Shown: positions 1-6,310, numbered from the stretch's first letter. The stretch: 10,658 nucleotides of DNA from an uncultured Chloroflexota bacterium (GCA_913052545.1 CAJXEF010000067.1:1-10658); one strand, 5' to 3'. The notes: generated by a model not told the origin, from the sequence alone. A program made the numbers and translations.

Positions 1-5
1 TAAGT

Positions 6-91
6 GCCGAAGTGGCGGAATGGTAGACGCGCTGGTCTCAAAAACCAGTGGGAGCAATCCCGTACAAGTTCGAGTCTTGTCTTCGGCACCA
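6..91 (+). tRNA. tRNA-Leu, anticodon CAA, CCA encoded
   Basis: A complete class II tRNA folds here. The acceptor stem GCCGAAG (6-12) pairs perfectly with CTTCGGC (81-87), followed by discriminator A88 and an encoded CCA (89-91). The anticodon stem CTGGT/ACCAG encloses the 7-nt loop CTCAAAA, giving anticodon CAA, which reads the leucine codon UUG. A long variable arm closed by GGGA/TCCC is typical of tRNA-Leu and tRNA-Ser. The T arm is ACAAG-TTCGAGT-CTTGT. The gene has its own terminator directly downstream. Leucine tRNAs are common integration sites for mobile elements, but no second copy of the 3' end and no integrase is visible in the window. Confidence 0.97.
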
Positions 92-104
92 GAAAATTAG
101 ATAC

Positions 105-139
105 GAAAAAGCCCCTGATGTCCTTTCAGGGGCTTTTTC
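105..139 (+). terminator. Intrinsic terminator of the tRNA-Leu gene
   Basis: A near-perfect inverted repeat (105-118 with 126-139) has the core GCCCCTGA/TCAGGGGC, a 7-nt loop, an A-run on the 5' side and a T-run on the 3' side. It starts 14 nt after the tRNA CCA. Because the A and T runs are symmetrical, it could also stop transcription arriving on the minus strand. Confidence 0.9.
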
Positions 140-266
140 TATAAGTTGTTCGCGGGCCATTTGTGGGCCAAAATCAAAAATCCTGCATTTTAGGGGGTTT
201 CTTGTTAGGCCGGTATTGGAGGCGAACATCAAAAAGCCGCAAGAACAAATCAGGGAGGTCATAAAG

Positions 267-1076
267 ATGGCTAGTGATCAAGAGAATATAAAAGACCTAG
301 TTAAAGAACGTTACGGTGCAAGGGCTAAGCGGGTGATTAACTTAACCGCAACTGAACCGGAGCATGACGAGTCCTGCGCTTGCGATGAATCCACTGAAAG
401 CGCTTGTTGCGGCGTAGAAGACCTGGATCATGCCATGCTGCTCTACAACGAAGGACAATTGGCTTGCCTGCCTGCCGAAGCTATTGCCGCCTCTGCTGGT
501 TGTGGAAACCCCACTGCCTTGGCTGGTCTTCAGGCAGGTGAACGGGTCCTCGATCTAGGATCAGGTGGTGGTATCGACTGTTTTCTAGCTTCTCAACAGG
601 TTGGTCCTACCGGCACTGTTATGGGCCTGGACATGACTCAGGCAATGCTGGAACTAGCCCGCTCCAACAAGGCCAAGTTGGGGATTGAGAACGTTGAATT
701 TATTTATGGTGAGATGGAGAAGATACCCGTGCCTGCTAATAGCGTCGACGTCATTATCTCCAACTGCGTAGTGTGCCTTTCACCTGATAAAGACTCGGTA
801 TTCACCGAGAGTTTCCGTGTGTTGGTGTCCGGTGGCCGCATCCATCTTTCCGATGTGATGGCTCTCACCGATGATGGACCCAGCGTATCGTCAAAGGAAG
901 ATTGGGTATCATGCACCGCCGGTGCGGAGCCCGTAGATGTGTACCGCAACCGGTTGGTCAGGGCTGGTTTCGCAAATATCGAGTTCACTAGGGAGCAGTC
1001 TGACTACCTGAAGGATCGTGAGGGGCGGCCCGCTACTAATACTGCTGGATATAAAGTGATAGCCTATAAACCTTAA
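267..1076 (+). CDS. arsM: Arsenite S-adenosylmethionine methyltransferase ArsM
   Basis: Predicted 269-aa cytoplasmic enzyme that transfers methyl groups from SAM to trivalent arsenic, giving methylated and partly volatile arsenicals. The SAM-binding motif I is VLDLGSGGGIDCFLA (residues 94-108), followed by GLDMT (120-124). The family's cysteines are visible: a paired Cys47-Cys48, Cys79 in the GCGNP motif, Cys167 in SNCVV and Cys216 in CTAGA; these match the cysteines that bind arsenite in characterised ArsM proteins. Unusual is Cys170 in NCVVCLSPDK, where the family normally has NCVINLSxDK. The ATG at 267 is chosen because GGGAGG (253-258) lies 8 nt before it; the frame is also open further upstream into the tRNA, but that part is not protein-like. 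No arsR, arsB or arsC is adjacent, so it appears to be an orphan resistance gene. It converges with the amidohydrolase gene, and I saw no clear terminator between them. Confidence 0.93.
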   Translation: MASDQENIKDLVKERYGARAKRVINLTATEPEHDESCACDESTESACCGVEDLDHAMLLYNEGQLACLPAEAIAASAGCGNPTALAGLQAGERVLDLGSGGGIDCFLASQQVGPTGTVMGLDMTQAMLELARSNKAKLGIENVEFIYGEMEKIPVPANSVDVIISNCVVCLSPDKDSVFTESFRVLVSGGRIHLSDVMALTDDGPSVSSKEDWVSCTAGAEPVDVYRNRLVRAGFANIEFTREQSDYLKDREGRPATNTAGYKVIAYKP

Positions 1077-1162
1077 ATATCTTCTCAGAGAGTTTTCCAC
1101 AAGGTCTGCCTTTTTATGCGATGGGCTCTAAGGGAGATCTTGGATGTTCAGAGGTTCGGTGG

Positions 1163-2368
1163 CTACACTCGGTGGTCTGCCACTAGTTGGCCCTCTTTTA
1201 GGACGAGCTGCAGTTTCCTGAGGTTCTCTATGTCCAATAAAGGGTTTTCGGATACGACGATCAGGTCGGCTAATTTGCCGGTTTCCACGGTACCTAGTTC
1301 TGTCCCGACGCCGCACAATTCCGCCGCGTTCTTGGTGGCTGCTTGAAGCGCTTCCCATGGAGTTGCCCCACACTTGACCCACAGGCCGAGTTCGAGCAGC
1401 GCTGATTCCCGCAGGGGAGAGATGTCCGATCCTAAGGCCATCTTGACTCCGGCAGACAACGCTTTTTGGAATGAATTACGATGTTCCGCTGCTGCCGCAT
1501 CCGCTCGCCGTATCAAATCGGGTGCAAGTTGTTTATTAATAGCGTAGGCTTTCTCATGTTCTGTGGTCGCTAGATTTGGAGACAATTGGCTGATGCTGAG
1601 GGTAGGCACGTACCACGTTTCATTGTTGACTAAGCTTGTGATGCATTCTTCGTCTGTGACGTAGGCGTGTTCGACGCTGCGTGCGCCTAATTTAACGGCC
1701 ATCTTGACTGCTTCCGGGTTAGTGGCGTGGGCCATGACAGGGAAGTTGCGTTGGCTACACAGGGCAAAGGCGGTTTCGATCTCCTCAGGTAGTAAGAACG
1801 ATTCCGTGTGCCGGTCCCAGCGGGGACCCATGATGCCACCCGAGAGGTTCAGTTTGATATGGTCTACATCGTGCTTAATTTGGTCTCGAATGGCTTCTGC
1901 GTACCCGTAGGGGCCGTCGCATTCTCTGGCGTGTCCCGATGCCAGGAAATGGCCGCCAGTAGTGGTCAAAAAATTACCGCAGGCGAAAACTCTCGGTCCA
2001 GCGGGCCCTGGTCCAGCAAAAGCCTTTCTCCAGGCAACGTCCATGAAATGGCCAGCTCCTCCGCTCCTGACAGCAGTTATTCCAGCTTCGATCATGCCTC
2101 TTTGTAGGTTCTGACCAAAGGCCGCGGTCAATTGGGCAACGGTGGTGCCAGCCGGATTGGGGTGCTCTGGATGAATATGTACGTCCCACAATCCTGGCAA
2201 TAGGTATGATCCTTCCAGATCCAAGACCCTGTCCTTGGAGGTATGACGTGGGGGCCCACCGTCTTGAATATCTAGGATTAGTCCATCTTCAATGATAACT
2301 GTTGCTTGGGGTTTGGGGTCGGGGTTAATGCAGTCTATCACGTTGCAGTTAGTCAGGATGATTCTCAA
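1163..2368 (-). CDS. Metal-dependent amidohydrolase (imidazolonepropionase-like)
   Basis: Predicted 401-aa member of the amidohydrolase superfamily, closest in layout to the imidazolonepropionase/Xaa-Pro dipeptidase-like group that hydrolyses cyclic or acyclic amide bonds. Visible metal-site residues are His64 and His66 (DVHIHPEH), Lys172 (HIKLNLSGG, probably the carboxylated bridging lysine), His214 (MAHATNPEAV), His234 (SVEHAY) and Asp315 (LGSDISP). The C-terminus has the usual GTVETGKLADLIVV beta-sandwich return. The start is taken as TTG at 2366-2368, because AGGAGT (2375-2380) lies 6 nt upstream and residues from there (RIILTNCNVID) begin the conserved N-terminal strand. The frame is open to a possible start at 2425, but that would overlap the upstream gene by 47 nt and add a tail unlike the family. 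It is the second gene of an operon: its Shine-Dalgarno site overlaps the TAG of the FAD oxidoreductase, which points to coupled translation. The substrate cannot be read from the sequence. Confidence 0.88.
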   Translation of the reverse strand: MRIILTNCNVIDCINPDPKPQATVIIEDGLILDIQDGGPPRHTSKDRVLDLEGSYLLPGLWDVHIHPEHPNPAGTTVAQLTAAFGQNLQRGMIEAGITAVRSGGAGHFMDVAWRKAFAGPGPAGPRVFACGNFLTTTGGHFLASGHARECDGPYGYAEAIRDQIKHDVDHIKLNLSGGIMGPRWDRHTESFLLPEEIETAFALCSQRNFPVMAHATNPEAVKMAVKLGARSVEHAYVTDEECITSLVNNETWYVPTLSISQLSPNLATTEHEKAYAINKQLAPDLIRRADAAAAEHRNSFQKALSAGVKMALGSDISPLRESALLELGLWVKCGATPWEALQAATKNAAELCGVGTELGTVETGKLADLIVVSENPLLDIENLRKLQLVLKEGQLVADHRV

Positions 2369-2374
2369 ATTGCT

Positions 2375-2380
2375 ACTCCT
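2375..2380 (-). promoter_or_regulatory. Shine-Dalgarno site overlapping the upstream stop codon
   Basis: On the minus strand the order is AAGTAGGAGTAGCAATTTG. The TAG that ends the oxidoreductase gene shares bases with AGGAGT, and TTG follows 6 nt later. This decides the TTG start of the amidohydrolase and suggests that terminating ribosomes re-initiate on it. Confidence 0.65.
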
Positions 2381-3581
2381 ACTTGAATCCGACACAGCGG
2401 GTGGGGTCAGCTTCGGCCAAGACAAGGTTTGGATGACCAGTGTGAATGAAATCCGCTAACAGCTTGCCGGACATCGGTCCTCGTCCGAATCCTGAGGAGG
2501 CTAGGCCCGTCACTATAAACAAATTCTCGAATTGAGGTATTTTACCAATGATTGGTTTGCCATCCAAGGAGAATGGTATAATTCCGGCCCATCTGCGGCT
2601 GATGGATAATTTACTCACGAATGGAAACCCTTCGGATGCTTGGGTCCAATTAACCTCGATCCCAGTCGGTTCTGGTGTGTATTCATAGGCCATAATTTGG
2701 CGATCGCCACCGAATATTATTTCTCCGTTCCTAGTCTGTCCCCCATACAAGTGGCGCGTTATCCGTGTATGGCCTATATGAGTGAGCTCCGGTGGATAAA
2801 TCCCATTAGGTTCTTGACGGCTCCAATCAAATGGTGATTCCATAGATCCACTTAGGTGGAATATACGGGGTGGTACCGGTTTAGTTGCCCACATCTGGCC
2901 CCTGATCGGTACAACGGGAATTTCAAGGCCAAGCATGTCTCCTACCGGCCCAGACCAAGCCCCTACGGCTAATGCTAAAGTCTTTGATCTGAAATCTCCT
3001 TGATTGGTCTGCACCATCCATGAATCGTCTCTTCGTTGACTGATCGCTTGGACCGTATGGCCCGTCTTTATTATCGCGCCAAAGGAGACGGCAGCCTGCC
3101 CGAAGGCAACAGTGGCCTTGATGGGATTGGCGCGGGCGCGTTTCGGGAGGAACATAAACCCGGCTAATGCATCTGAGGCTTCAGGTTCTATAGAACGTGC
3201 TTCCCTAGTCGTAACCAACTCGGCGTGATAGCCATTTGTCTGTGCGAGGAATACACGGTCCCTTGCATAATCCCACTGTTCTGCCGTATGGATGGCTTGC
3301 AAACCACCCGGTGCGTGGAACTCTATGTCATAGCCCATGTCCAGTTGAAGAGACTTGAATATCTCGAATCCGCCTGCTGTTAAATAGGATTGTAGGTTCG
3401 GATTGTATCCCCAACCGAACCCGCCGAGTCCGCCCGCATTGATACCGGAGGCTTCAGATGCTATATCTCCTCTTTCCAATAGAATTACCCGATCACCCTG
3501 TAGCGCGAGGTGAAACGCGGTCGCGGTACCACAGATGCCACCGCCGATTACCAGAACATCGGATTCACTTGAGCTGGTCAT
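2379..3581 (-). CDS. FAD-dependent oxidoreductase of the DAO family
   Basis: Predicted 400-aa flavoprotein of the glycine/D-amino-acid oxidase family (DAO; sarcosine oxidase beta- and dimethylglycine dehydrogenase-like). It would oxidise a primary or secondary amine, using a bound FAD. The N-terminal Rossmann motif VIGGGICGTATAFHLA (residues 11-26) ends its second strand in Glu36 (LLERG), the residue that normally holds the FAD ribose. GINAGGLGGFGWG (46-58) fits the flavin-contact region, and the C-terminal FAD-capping segment GKPIIGKIPQ...NLFIVTGLASSGFGRGP (341-369) is typical. Length is normal. I see no signal peptide. The ATG at 3581 follows GAGGATG with suitable spacing and lies about 25 nt downstream of the predicted transcription start. 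It heads a two-gene operon with the amidohydrolase, so its product or substrate is probably shared with that enzyme (inference). The exact amine substrate is unknown. Confidence 0.9.
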   Translation of the reverse strand: MTSSSESDVLVIGGGICGTATAFHLALQGDRVILLERGDIASEASGINAGGLGGFGWGYNPNLQSYLTAGGFEIFKSLQLDMGYDIEFHAPGGLQAIHTAEQWDYARDRVFLAQTNGYHAELVTTREARSIEPEASDALAGFMFLPKRARANPIKATVAFGQAAVSFGAIIKTGHTVQAISQRRDDSWMVQTNQGDFRSKTLALAVGAWSGPVGDMLGLEIPVVPIRGQMWATKPVPPRIFHLSGSMESPFDWSRQEPNGIYPPELTHIGHTRITRHLYGGQTRNGEIIFGGDRQIMAYEYTPEPTGIEVNWTQASEGFPFVSKLSISRRWAGIIPFSLDGKPIIGKIPQFENLFIVTGLASSGFGRGPMSGKLLADFIHTGHPNLVLAEADPTRCVGFK

Positions 3582-3612
3582 GGATTTTCATCCTCGATGG
3601 GATTGTGAGCGA

Positions 3613-3641
3613 ATCATAGGGGTGAGTGTGGCGTTGGTCAA
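3613..3641 (-). promoter_or_regulatory. Sigma70-type promoter of the oxidoreductase-amidohydrolase operon
   Basis: Reading the minus strand, TTGACC (3636-3641) and TATGAT (3613-3618) are separated by exactly 17 nt. Each hexamer differs from consensus at one position. The expected transcription start near 3606 leaves a short leader of about 25 nt before the ATG at 3581. Confidence 0.75.
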
Positions 3642-3682
3642 TCCGATTGCCTACCTCCAGACCAGGGGGAATCAGGGAGGTC

Positions 3683-3721
3683 ATGCCGAAGAATGAATTC
3701 GGTAATATTATTACTCTTTAG
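3683..3721 (+). CDS. Possible 12-codon minigene
   Basis: MPKNEFGNIITL then TAG. GGGAGG lies 4 nt before the ATG, and the stretch AATCAGGGAGGTCAT around it also occurs upstream of arsM (248-262). The peptide resembles nothing I know. It could be chance, since such short ORFs arise easily. Confidence 0.2.
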   Translation: MPKNEFGNIITL

Positions 3722-3745
3722 TGATGTGGCTTAAAAGGAGCTGCA

Positions 3746-3814
3746 ATGAAAGAAATCTTCTCGAAAAGTGGCCCGTCCTTTTTGGCGAAGAACGGGCCTG
3801 AGAGTCACACCTAA
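3746..3814 (+). CDS. Possible 22-codon small ORF
   Basis: An ATG preceded by AAAAGGAG with 7 nt spacing opens a 22-residue peptide (MKEIFSKSGPSFLAKNGPES then HT) ending at TAA. It is polar, lysine- and serine-rich, with no membrane segment or signal peptide. An imperfect hairpin, GGCCCGT/ACGGGCC, lies inside the ORF. I do not recognise a family. It follows the 12-codon ORF by 24 nt, so the pair could form a leader, but no larger plus-strand gene follows that it could regulate. It may be chance or a remnant of a decayed gene. Confidence 0.25.
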   Translation: MKEIFSKSGPSFLAKNGPESHT

Positions 3815-3970
3815 CCAGAAGCGTACAAAACTTCAAGCGTAGGAGTAGTTCAAGCTCCATAGGGCGAATCTCAATGGAGATGTTACACTAGAATAACTAA
3901 ATAATCCTAGCTCTGATTAGAATGTGGACATATGCTGTTCCTGGGTCAGCTGCATTTTATGCTGCTCAGA

Positions 3971-4285
3971 TCATCTATTGCTTTGGCTATTTCGGGAGAA
4001 GGCCGAAGATAGAAAATCTGCCGTATCCTTGCGATTCATGAGAGGTATGATTTGCATTTCAGCGGGTACTAATTATAGCCACTGGCTCAAATATCTTTGT
4101 AACTCGTCATGTGAACTGACATCGAATAGGGACGTGGCTCTTCGACCTACTTTTGCATACATACAGCGGTCTTTAATTACGCCATTGTCCATCAGTGGAT
4201 CCGCCTATTCCCAAAGTTTCTGCAGATTAGACCGGACCTCAGAAGGTTTGCAGGGGAGAGCTGTGCTAATTACTAAATAGAGCAT
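3971..4285 (-). pseudogene. Broken muconolactone-isomerase-like gene (two in-frame stops)
   Basis: One minus-strand frame runs for 104 codons and reads as a small protein of the muconolactone delta-isomerase (MIase, ferredoxin-like fold) superfamily. It starts MLYLVISTALPCKPSEV, the middle is YAKVGRRATSLFDVSSHDEL (residues 43-62), and then comes WL-stop-LVPAEMQIIPLM (69-83). The block VGR...FDVxSHDEL...IPL is the family signature. The frame is interrupted by TAG at codon 27 (4205-4207), probably from TGG, and TAA at codon 71 (4073-4075), which could come from CAA. Both fit single transitions. No frameshift is seen and the frame ends normally at TGA 3971-3973. There is no good Shine-Dalgarno site before the ATG at 4283-4285. 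The even conservation suggests recent inactivation. Intact relatives act on small aromatic-degradation lactones or have no assigned role. Genuine read-through of two different stops seems unlikely. Confidence 0.8.
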
Positions 4286-4402
4286 TATAACCCCGTGCAT
4301 CATTTAGGAATGGCGGATAATAAGCTAAAGTTCATCATGTATCAAAATATAAACTGTGGCAAGACAAACTCGTAGTTCCAGTAACGAAATTAATAGTAAG
4401 AG

Positions 4403-4442
4403 AGGCCTCAGGTCCATCTATATGATTCCTTTCTTGAGGCCT
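4403..4442 (-). terminator. Hairpin downstream of the OsmC gene, possible terminator
   Basis: AGGCCTCA (4403-4410) and TGAGGCCT (4435-4442) form an 8-bp GC-rich stem with a long loop of 24 nt. On the minus strand it follows the extended OsmC stop (4485) by about 42 nt, and the following sequence, CTCTTACTATTAATTT, is only moderately T-rich. A weak intrinsic terminator is possible; on the plus strand there is no real T-run. Confidence 0.4.
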
Positions 4443-4484
4443 GTTTACGTTGTGCTAGGGTGAATTCATATACCAGGATCGTAA

Positions 4485-4922
4485 TTAAATGTGTGCCTCA
4501 ATATGAGACACTAATTCGACGGTGGTATCAGCGGTCGCCACGGCGACCGATCCGTAAAGAGGTCAACGTTGTTTCCATATTTCCACCAACTCCTGAGCCT
4601 GGTCTTCTGCTACACCCCACATCTCGAAGTTGACTCGGATGGCATCATAGACTGTTAGAGTACCTTGTTCTTTATCAGGATCTCTCCAAGATTCTACACC
4701 TACATCCATCCACTCTAGACTGATCTCCTCACTGTTAGCTATCCGTTGCACCATGTTTACTGCACAGGCGGCTATCCCAGAAAGAAACAGTTCTCCTGAG
4801 TATACTGAGTCGCCGCCTCCGTCGTCCGATACAAAATGGTGTGTGCGAGCGTTGCAGATAGCCCTGCCAAGAATTCCTGTACTATAACATCGGGTTTTAT
4901 ACGCTAGTGTTAGGTCGGCCAT
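4485..4922 (-). CDS. OsmC-family peroxidase, candidate selenoprotein (in-frame TGA at 4563-4565)
   Basis: OsmC/Ohr-family proteins are cytoplasmic thiol peroxidases that reduce organic hydroperoxides with two cysteines. This gene starts at ATG 4920-4922 after GGAGGG. Residues 1-119 show the family's HHFVSDD...GGG (28-37), the segment SGELFLSGIAACAVNMVQRI (42-61) with the first redox cysteine Cys53, and the helix ELVEIWKQR (111-119). There a TGA (4563-4565) falls at residue 120, exactly where relatives have the second cysteine (RCPxYGS). The same frame continues UPLYGSVAVATADTTVELVS... for 25 more residues to TAA at 4485-4487, so the complete protein would be 145 aa, close to family length. 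A strong hairpin just after the TGA has bacterial SECIS geometry. OsmC-like proteins have been reported among selenoproteins in marine metagenomes. My preferred reading is selenocysteine insertion. The alternative is a nonsense mutation leaving a 119-aa protein without its second redox residue. It is transcribed divergently from the dipeptidase. Confidence 0.72.
4532..4549 (-). promoter_or_regulatory. Candidate bacterial SECIS hairpin
   Basis: On the minus strand, CGGTCGC pairs with GCGACCG around the tetraloop CGTG, a 7-bp GC-rich stem. The stem begins 13 nt after the in-frame TGA and the loop starts 21 nt after it, with G as the second loop base. Bacterial SECIS elements need a stem-loop with a G in the first two apical-loop positions about 16-37 nt after the UGA; all three conditions are met. 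A partial lower stem, GGAT with ATACC with one bulged A, could extend it. No T-run follows, so it is not a terminator. The codons here (GTC GCC GTG GCG ACC) are far more GC-rich than the rest of the gene, as expected if the RNA structure is selected. Confidence 0.6.
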
Positions 4923-4954
4923 ATTGGCCCTCCGTAATAATATTATGTATCGGC

Positions 4955-4984
4955 ATCATACCATCACCTGTGAATCGTGTACAA
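4955..4984 (-). promoter_or_regulatory. Probable promoter of the OsmC gene
   Basis: Minus strand: TTGTAC (4979-4984), 18 nt, then TATGAT (4955-4960). The -10 is preceded by TGG, giving an extended -10 element (TGnTATGAT). It lies about 33 nt before the OsmC ATG. No palindromic operator is evident. Confidence 0.55.
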
Positions 4985-5102
4985 AGCCCAGTCCAATCGC
5001 TCCGTTTCCCTGATTTCACTATATCTGATCTATGGTAATTTTGTAGAGGATGATCTGTTGGTAGTTATGAAGGACTATGTACCGTTTTGGGCTGTAAAAT
5101 GG

Positions 5103-5131
5103 TTGACAAGAGGTTATTGGTAGCTTATAGA
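5103..5131 (+). promoter_or_regulatory. Promoter of the M19 dipeptidase gene
   Basis: A perfect -35, TTGACA (5103-5108), and a -10, TATAGA (5126-5131), are separated by 17 nt. The expected transcription start near 5138 lies downstream of the first in-frame ATG (5087) and upstream of the ATG at 5216, so it supports the later start codon and leaves a leader of about 78 nt. Confidence 0.72.
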
Positions 5132-5215
5132 AATCTCAAGGAACATTTATGGATTAACTCATATGGCATTATGAAGATTCTAAATCAAGCCTACCCGATG
5201 AAAGGAGTAACCAAT

Positions 5216-6310
5216 ATGGGGGACTTATCTATCCCGATGACGAGGCAGATCATTCAGGACAAATTGACTGCTATCACTTTAGATAAAGATCAGGAAAGCA
5301 GATTTCAGCATCTGGTGGAAAAGACAATAATGATAGATCTGCATGAACATCCTATGGTCAAGCCAGAAGACCCAGATAAATTCCTGGATTATCTCGGTGG
5401 TGATAACTATGTGTGGGGTTATGAAGCTATACGACACGGTGGGTTTACGGCTGTCGGGACAGCCAATTTCTATAGAGGTCTGTTGCACACCGAGGAGACC
5501 TCTTTCATTCGGTTTGAAGATCTTGTAGACGAGATTGATATGATGTTGTCGGATATCAATTTTCAAGACGGGGTTGTTAAGGTCAGCGATGCGGAAGAAA
5601 TTGAAGCGGCCAAACAGCATAATCAGGTAGGTTTGTTACCTACAGTGGAACATTTGGCCATCGGTAATGAATTGCAGCGCGTAGACTTGTTATATAACCA
5701 CGGCATTAGGCTAGCTGGGCTTACGTACCGACGTAAGAATTATATAGGAGAGGGACAACAAGAGCGAAATGACGGGGGATTGAGTGTGTTTGGGATAGAG
5801 GTAGTCAAGAGGATGAACAAACTAGGTATGGTTGTTGATCTATCCCACGCCTCATATCGCACAGCAATGGATGCCATAGATTTTTCACAGGCCCCTGTAG
5901 CCTTCAGCCATGACGGGTCATACACTTTAGGGCTACAACAAGGTGGTGGTGAGTACGCTAAAGGGAGACTACGCAGGGACGAGGAGTTAGTAGCCTGTGC
6001 GCGTCAAGGAGGTATTGTTGGGGTTACGGTACAGCCATCAGTAGTACGTAGTTGGGGCTCTGAGCTCAGCATCGATCGCTTGTTGGATCACTATGATTAC
6101 ATGGTGAAATTGTTAGGGATCGATCATGTAGCGATAGGGACAGATTCGAGTATAGGGCCGAGAGGTTCCGGAACGATTAGTGGTCTCGAATCTCCTGCCG
6201 AAGGTAAGAATATTATCCGCGGCCTGATAACACGTGGTTATTCCGATGCTGACATTATTAAGATCACTGGTGGCAATGCCCTCGCGTTTTTCCGGAGAGT
6301 CATGCAATAG
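5216..6310 (+). CDS. Membrane-dipeptidase-like peptidase, family M19
   Basis: Predicted 364-aa zinc dipeptidase of the renal dipeptidase family (TIM barrel, two metal ions) that would split dipeptides or related small amides. Family motifs occur in order: metal-site LHEHP with His43 and His45; the bridging glutamate Glu145 in LPTVEHLA; GIRLAGLTYRRKN (163-175); His211 in MVVDLSHAS; His232 in PVAFSHDGS; Asp310 in HVAIGTDSS; and the closing GGNALAFFRRV (352-362). The usual first ligand pair is HxD (as in DGHNDLP); here it is HxH, so metal binding may differ. There is no signal peptide, so it is probably cytoplasmic. The start is ATG 5216, because AAAGGAG (5201-5207) lies 8 nt before it and the promoter at 5103-5131 overlaps the longer reading from 5087. 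It is followed 120 nt later by the zinc-ribbon gene on the same strand. Confidence 0.9.
   Translation: MGDLSIPMTRQIIQDKLTAITLDKDQESRFQHLVEKTIMIDLHEHPMVKPEDPDKFLDYLGGDNYVWGYEAIRHGGFTAVGTANFYRGLLHTEETSFIRFEDLVDEIDMMLSDINFQDGVVKVSDAEEIEAAKQHNQVGLLPTVEHLAIGNELQRVDLLYNHGIRLAGLTYRRKNYIGEGQQERNDGGLSVFGIEVVKRMNKLGMVVDLSHASYRTAMDAIDFSQAPVAFSHDGSYTLGLQQGGGEYAKGRLRRDEELVACARQGGIVGVTVQPSVVRSWGSELSIDRLLDHYDYMVKLLGIDHVAIGTDSSIGPRGSGTISGLESPAEGKNIIRGLITRGYSDADIIKITGGNALAFFRRVMQ

Larger units (their letters stand above)
3642..3970. other. Intergenic stretch without a convincing gene
   Basis: About 330 nt with no ORF that looks like a protein of normal size. On the plus strand it holds two very short ORFs with Shine-Dalgarno sites (listed separately) and an imperfect hairpin GGCCCGT...ACGGGCC near 3770-3799. 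I see no tRNA, no CRISPR-like repeat and no recognisable riboswitch. A longer plus-strand reading (3924-4280) is cysteine-rich nonsense and is antisense to the broken gene at 3971-4285. Confidence 0.6.

Noticed and set aside
6..91. tRNA-Leu as an integration (att) site
   Set aside because: No integrase and no repeated tRNA 3' end are visible in the window.
38..262. Minus-strand 74-codon ORF over the tRNA-Leu
   Set aside because: Its C-terminus is antisense tRNA, a common false ORF; the rest covers the terminator and leader. I looked for an integrase remnant and could not support one.
48..266. N-terminal extension of ArsM reaching into the tRNA
   Set aside because: It translates the tRNA and its terminator, and a clear Shine-Dalgarno site precedes the ATG at 267.
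1077..1162. Terminator between arsM and the amidohydrolase gene
   Set aside because: I found no stem with a following T-run on either strand.
2369..2425. Earlier amidohydrolase start overlapping the oxidoreductase gene
   Set aside because: The extra 19 residues are not family-like, and the TTG at 2368 has a well-placed Shine-Dalgarno site.
4073..4207. Recoding of TAG (pyrrolysine) or TAA in the isomerase-like gene
   Set aside because: Two different stops in one short gene, neither at a known catalytic position, are better explained by decay.
3924..4280. Plus-strand 118-codon ORF
   Set aside because: Composition is unlike a protein (many Cys, Ser and Leu), it has no ribosome site, and it is antisense to the recognisable isomerase-like pseudogene.
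5087..5215. Earlier dipeptidase start at 5087
   Set aside because: A near-consensus promoter lies within this stretch, and a better ribosome site precedes 5216.
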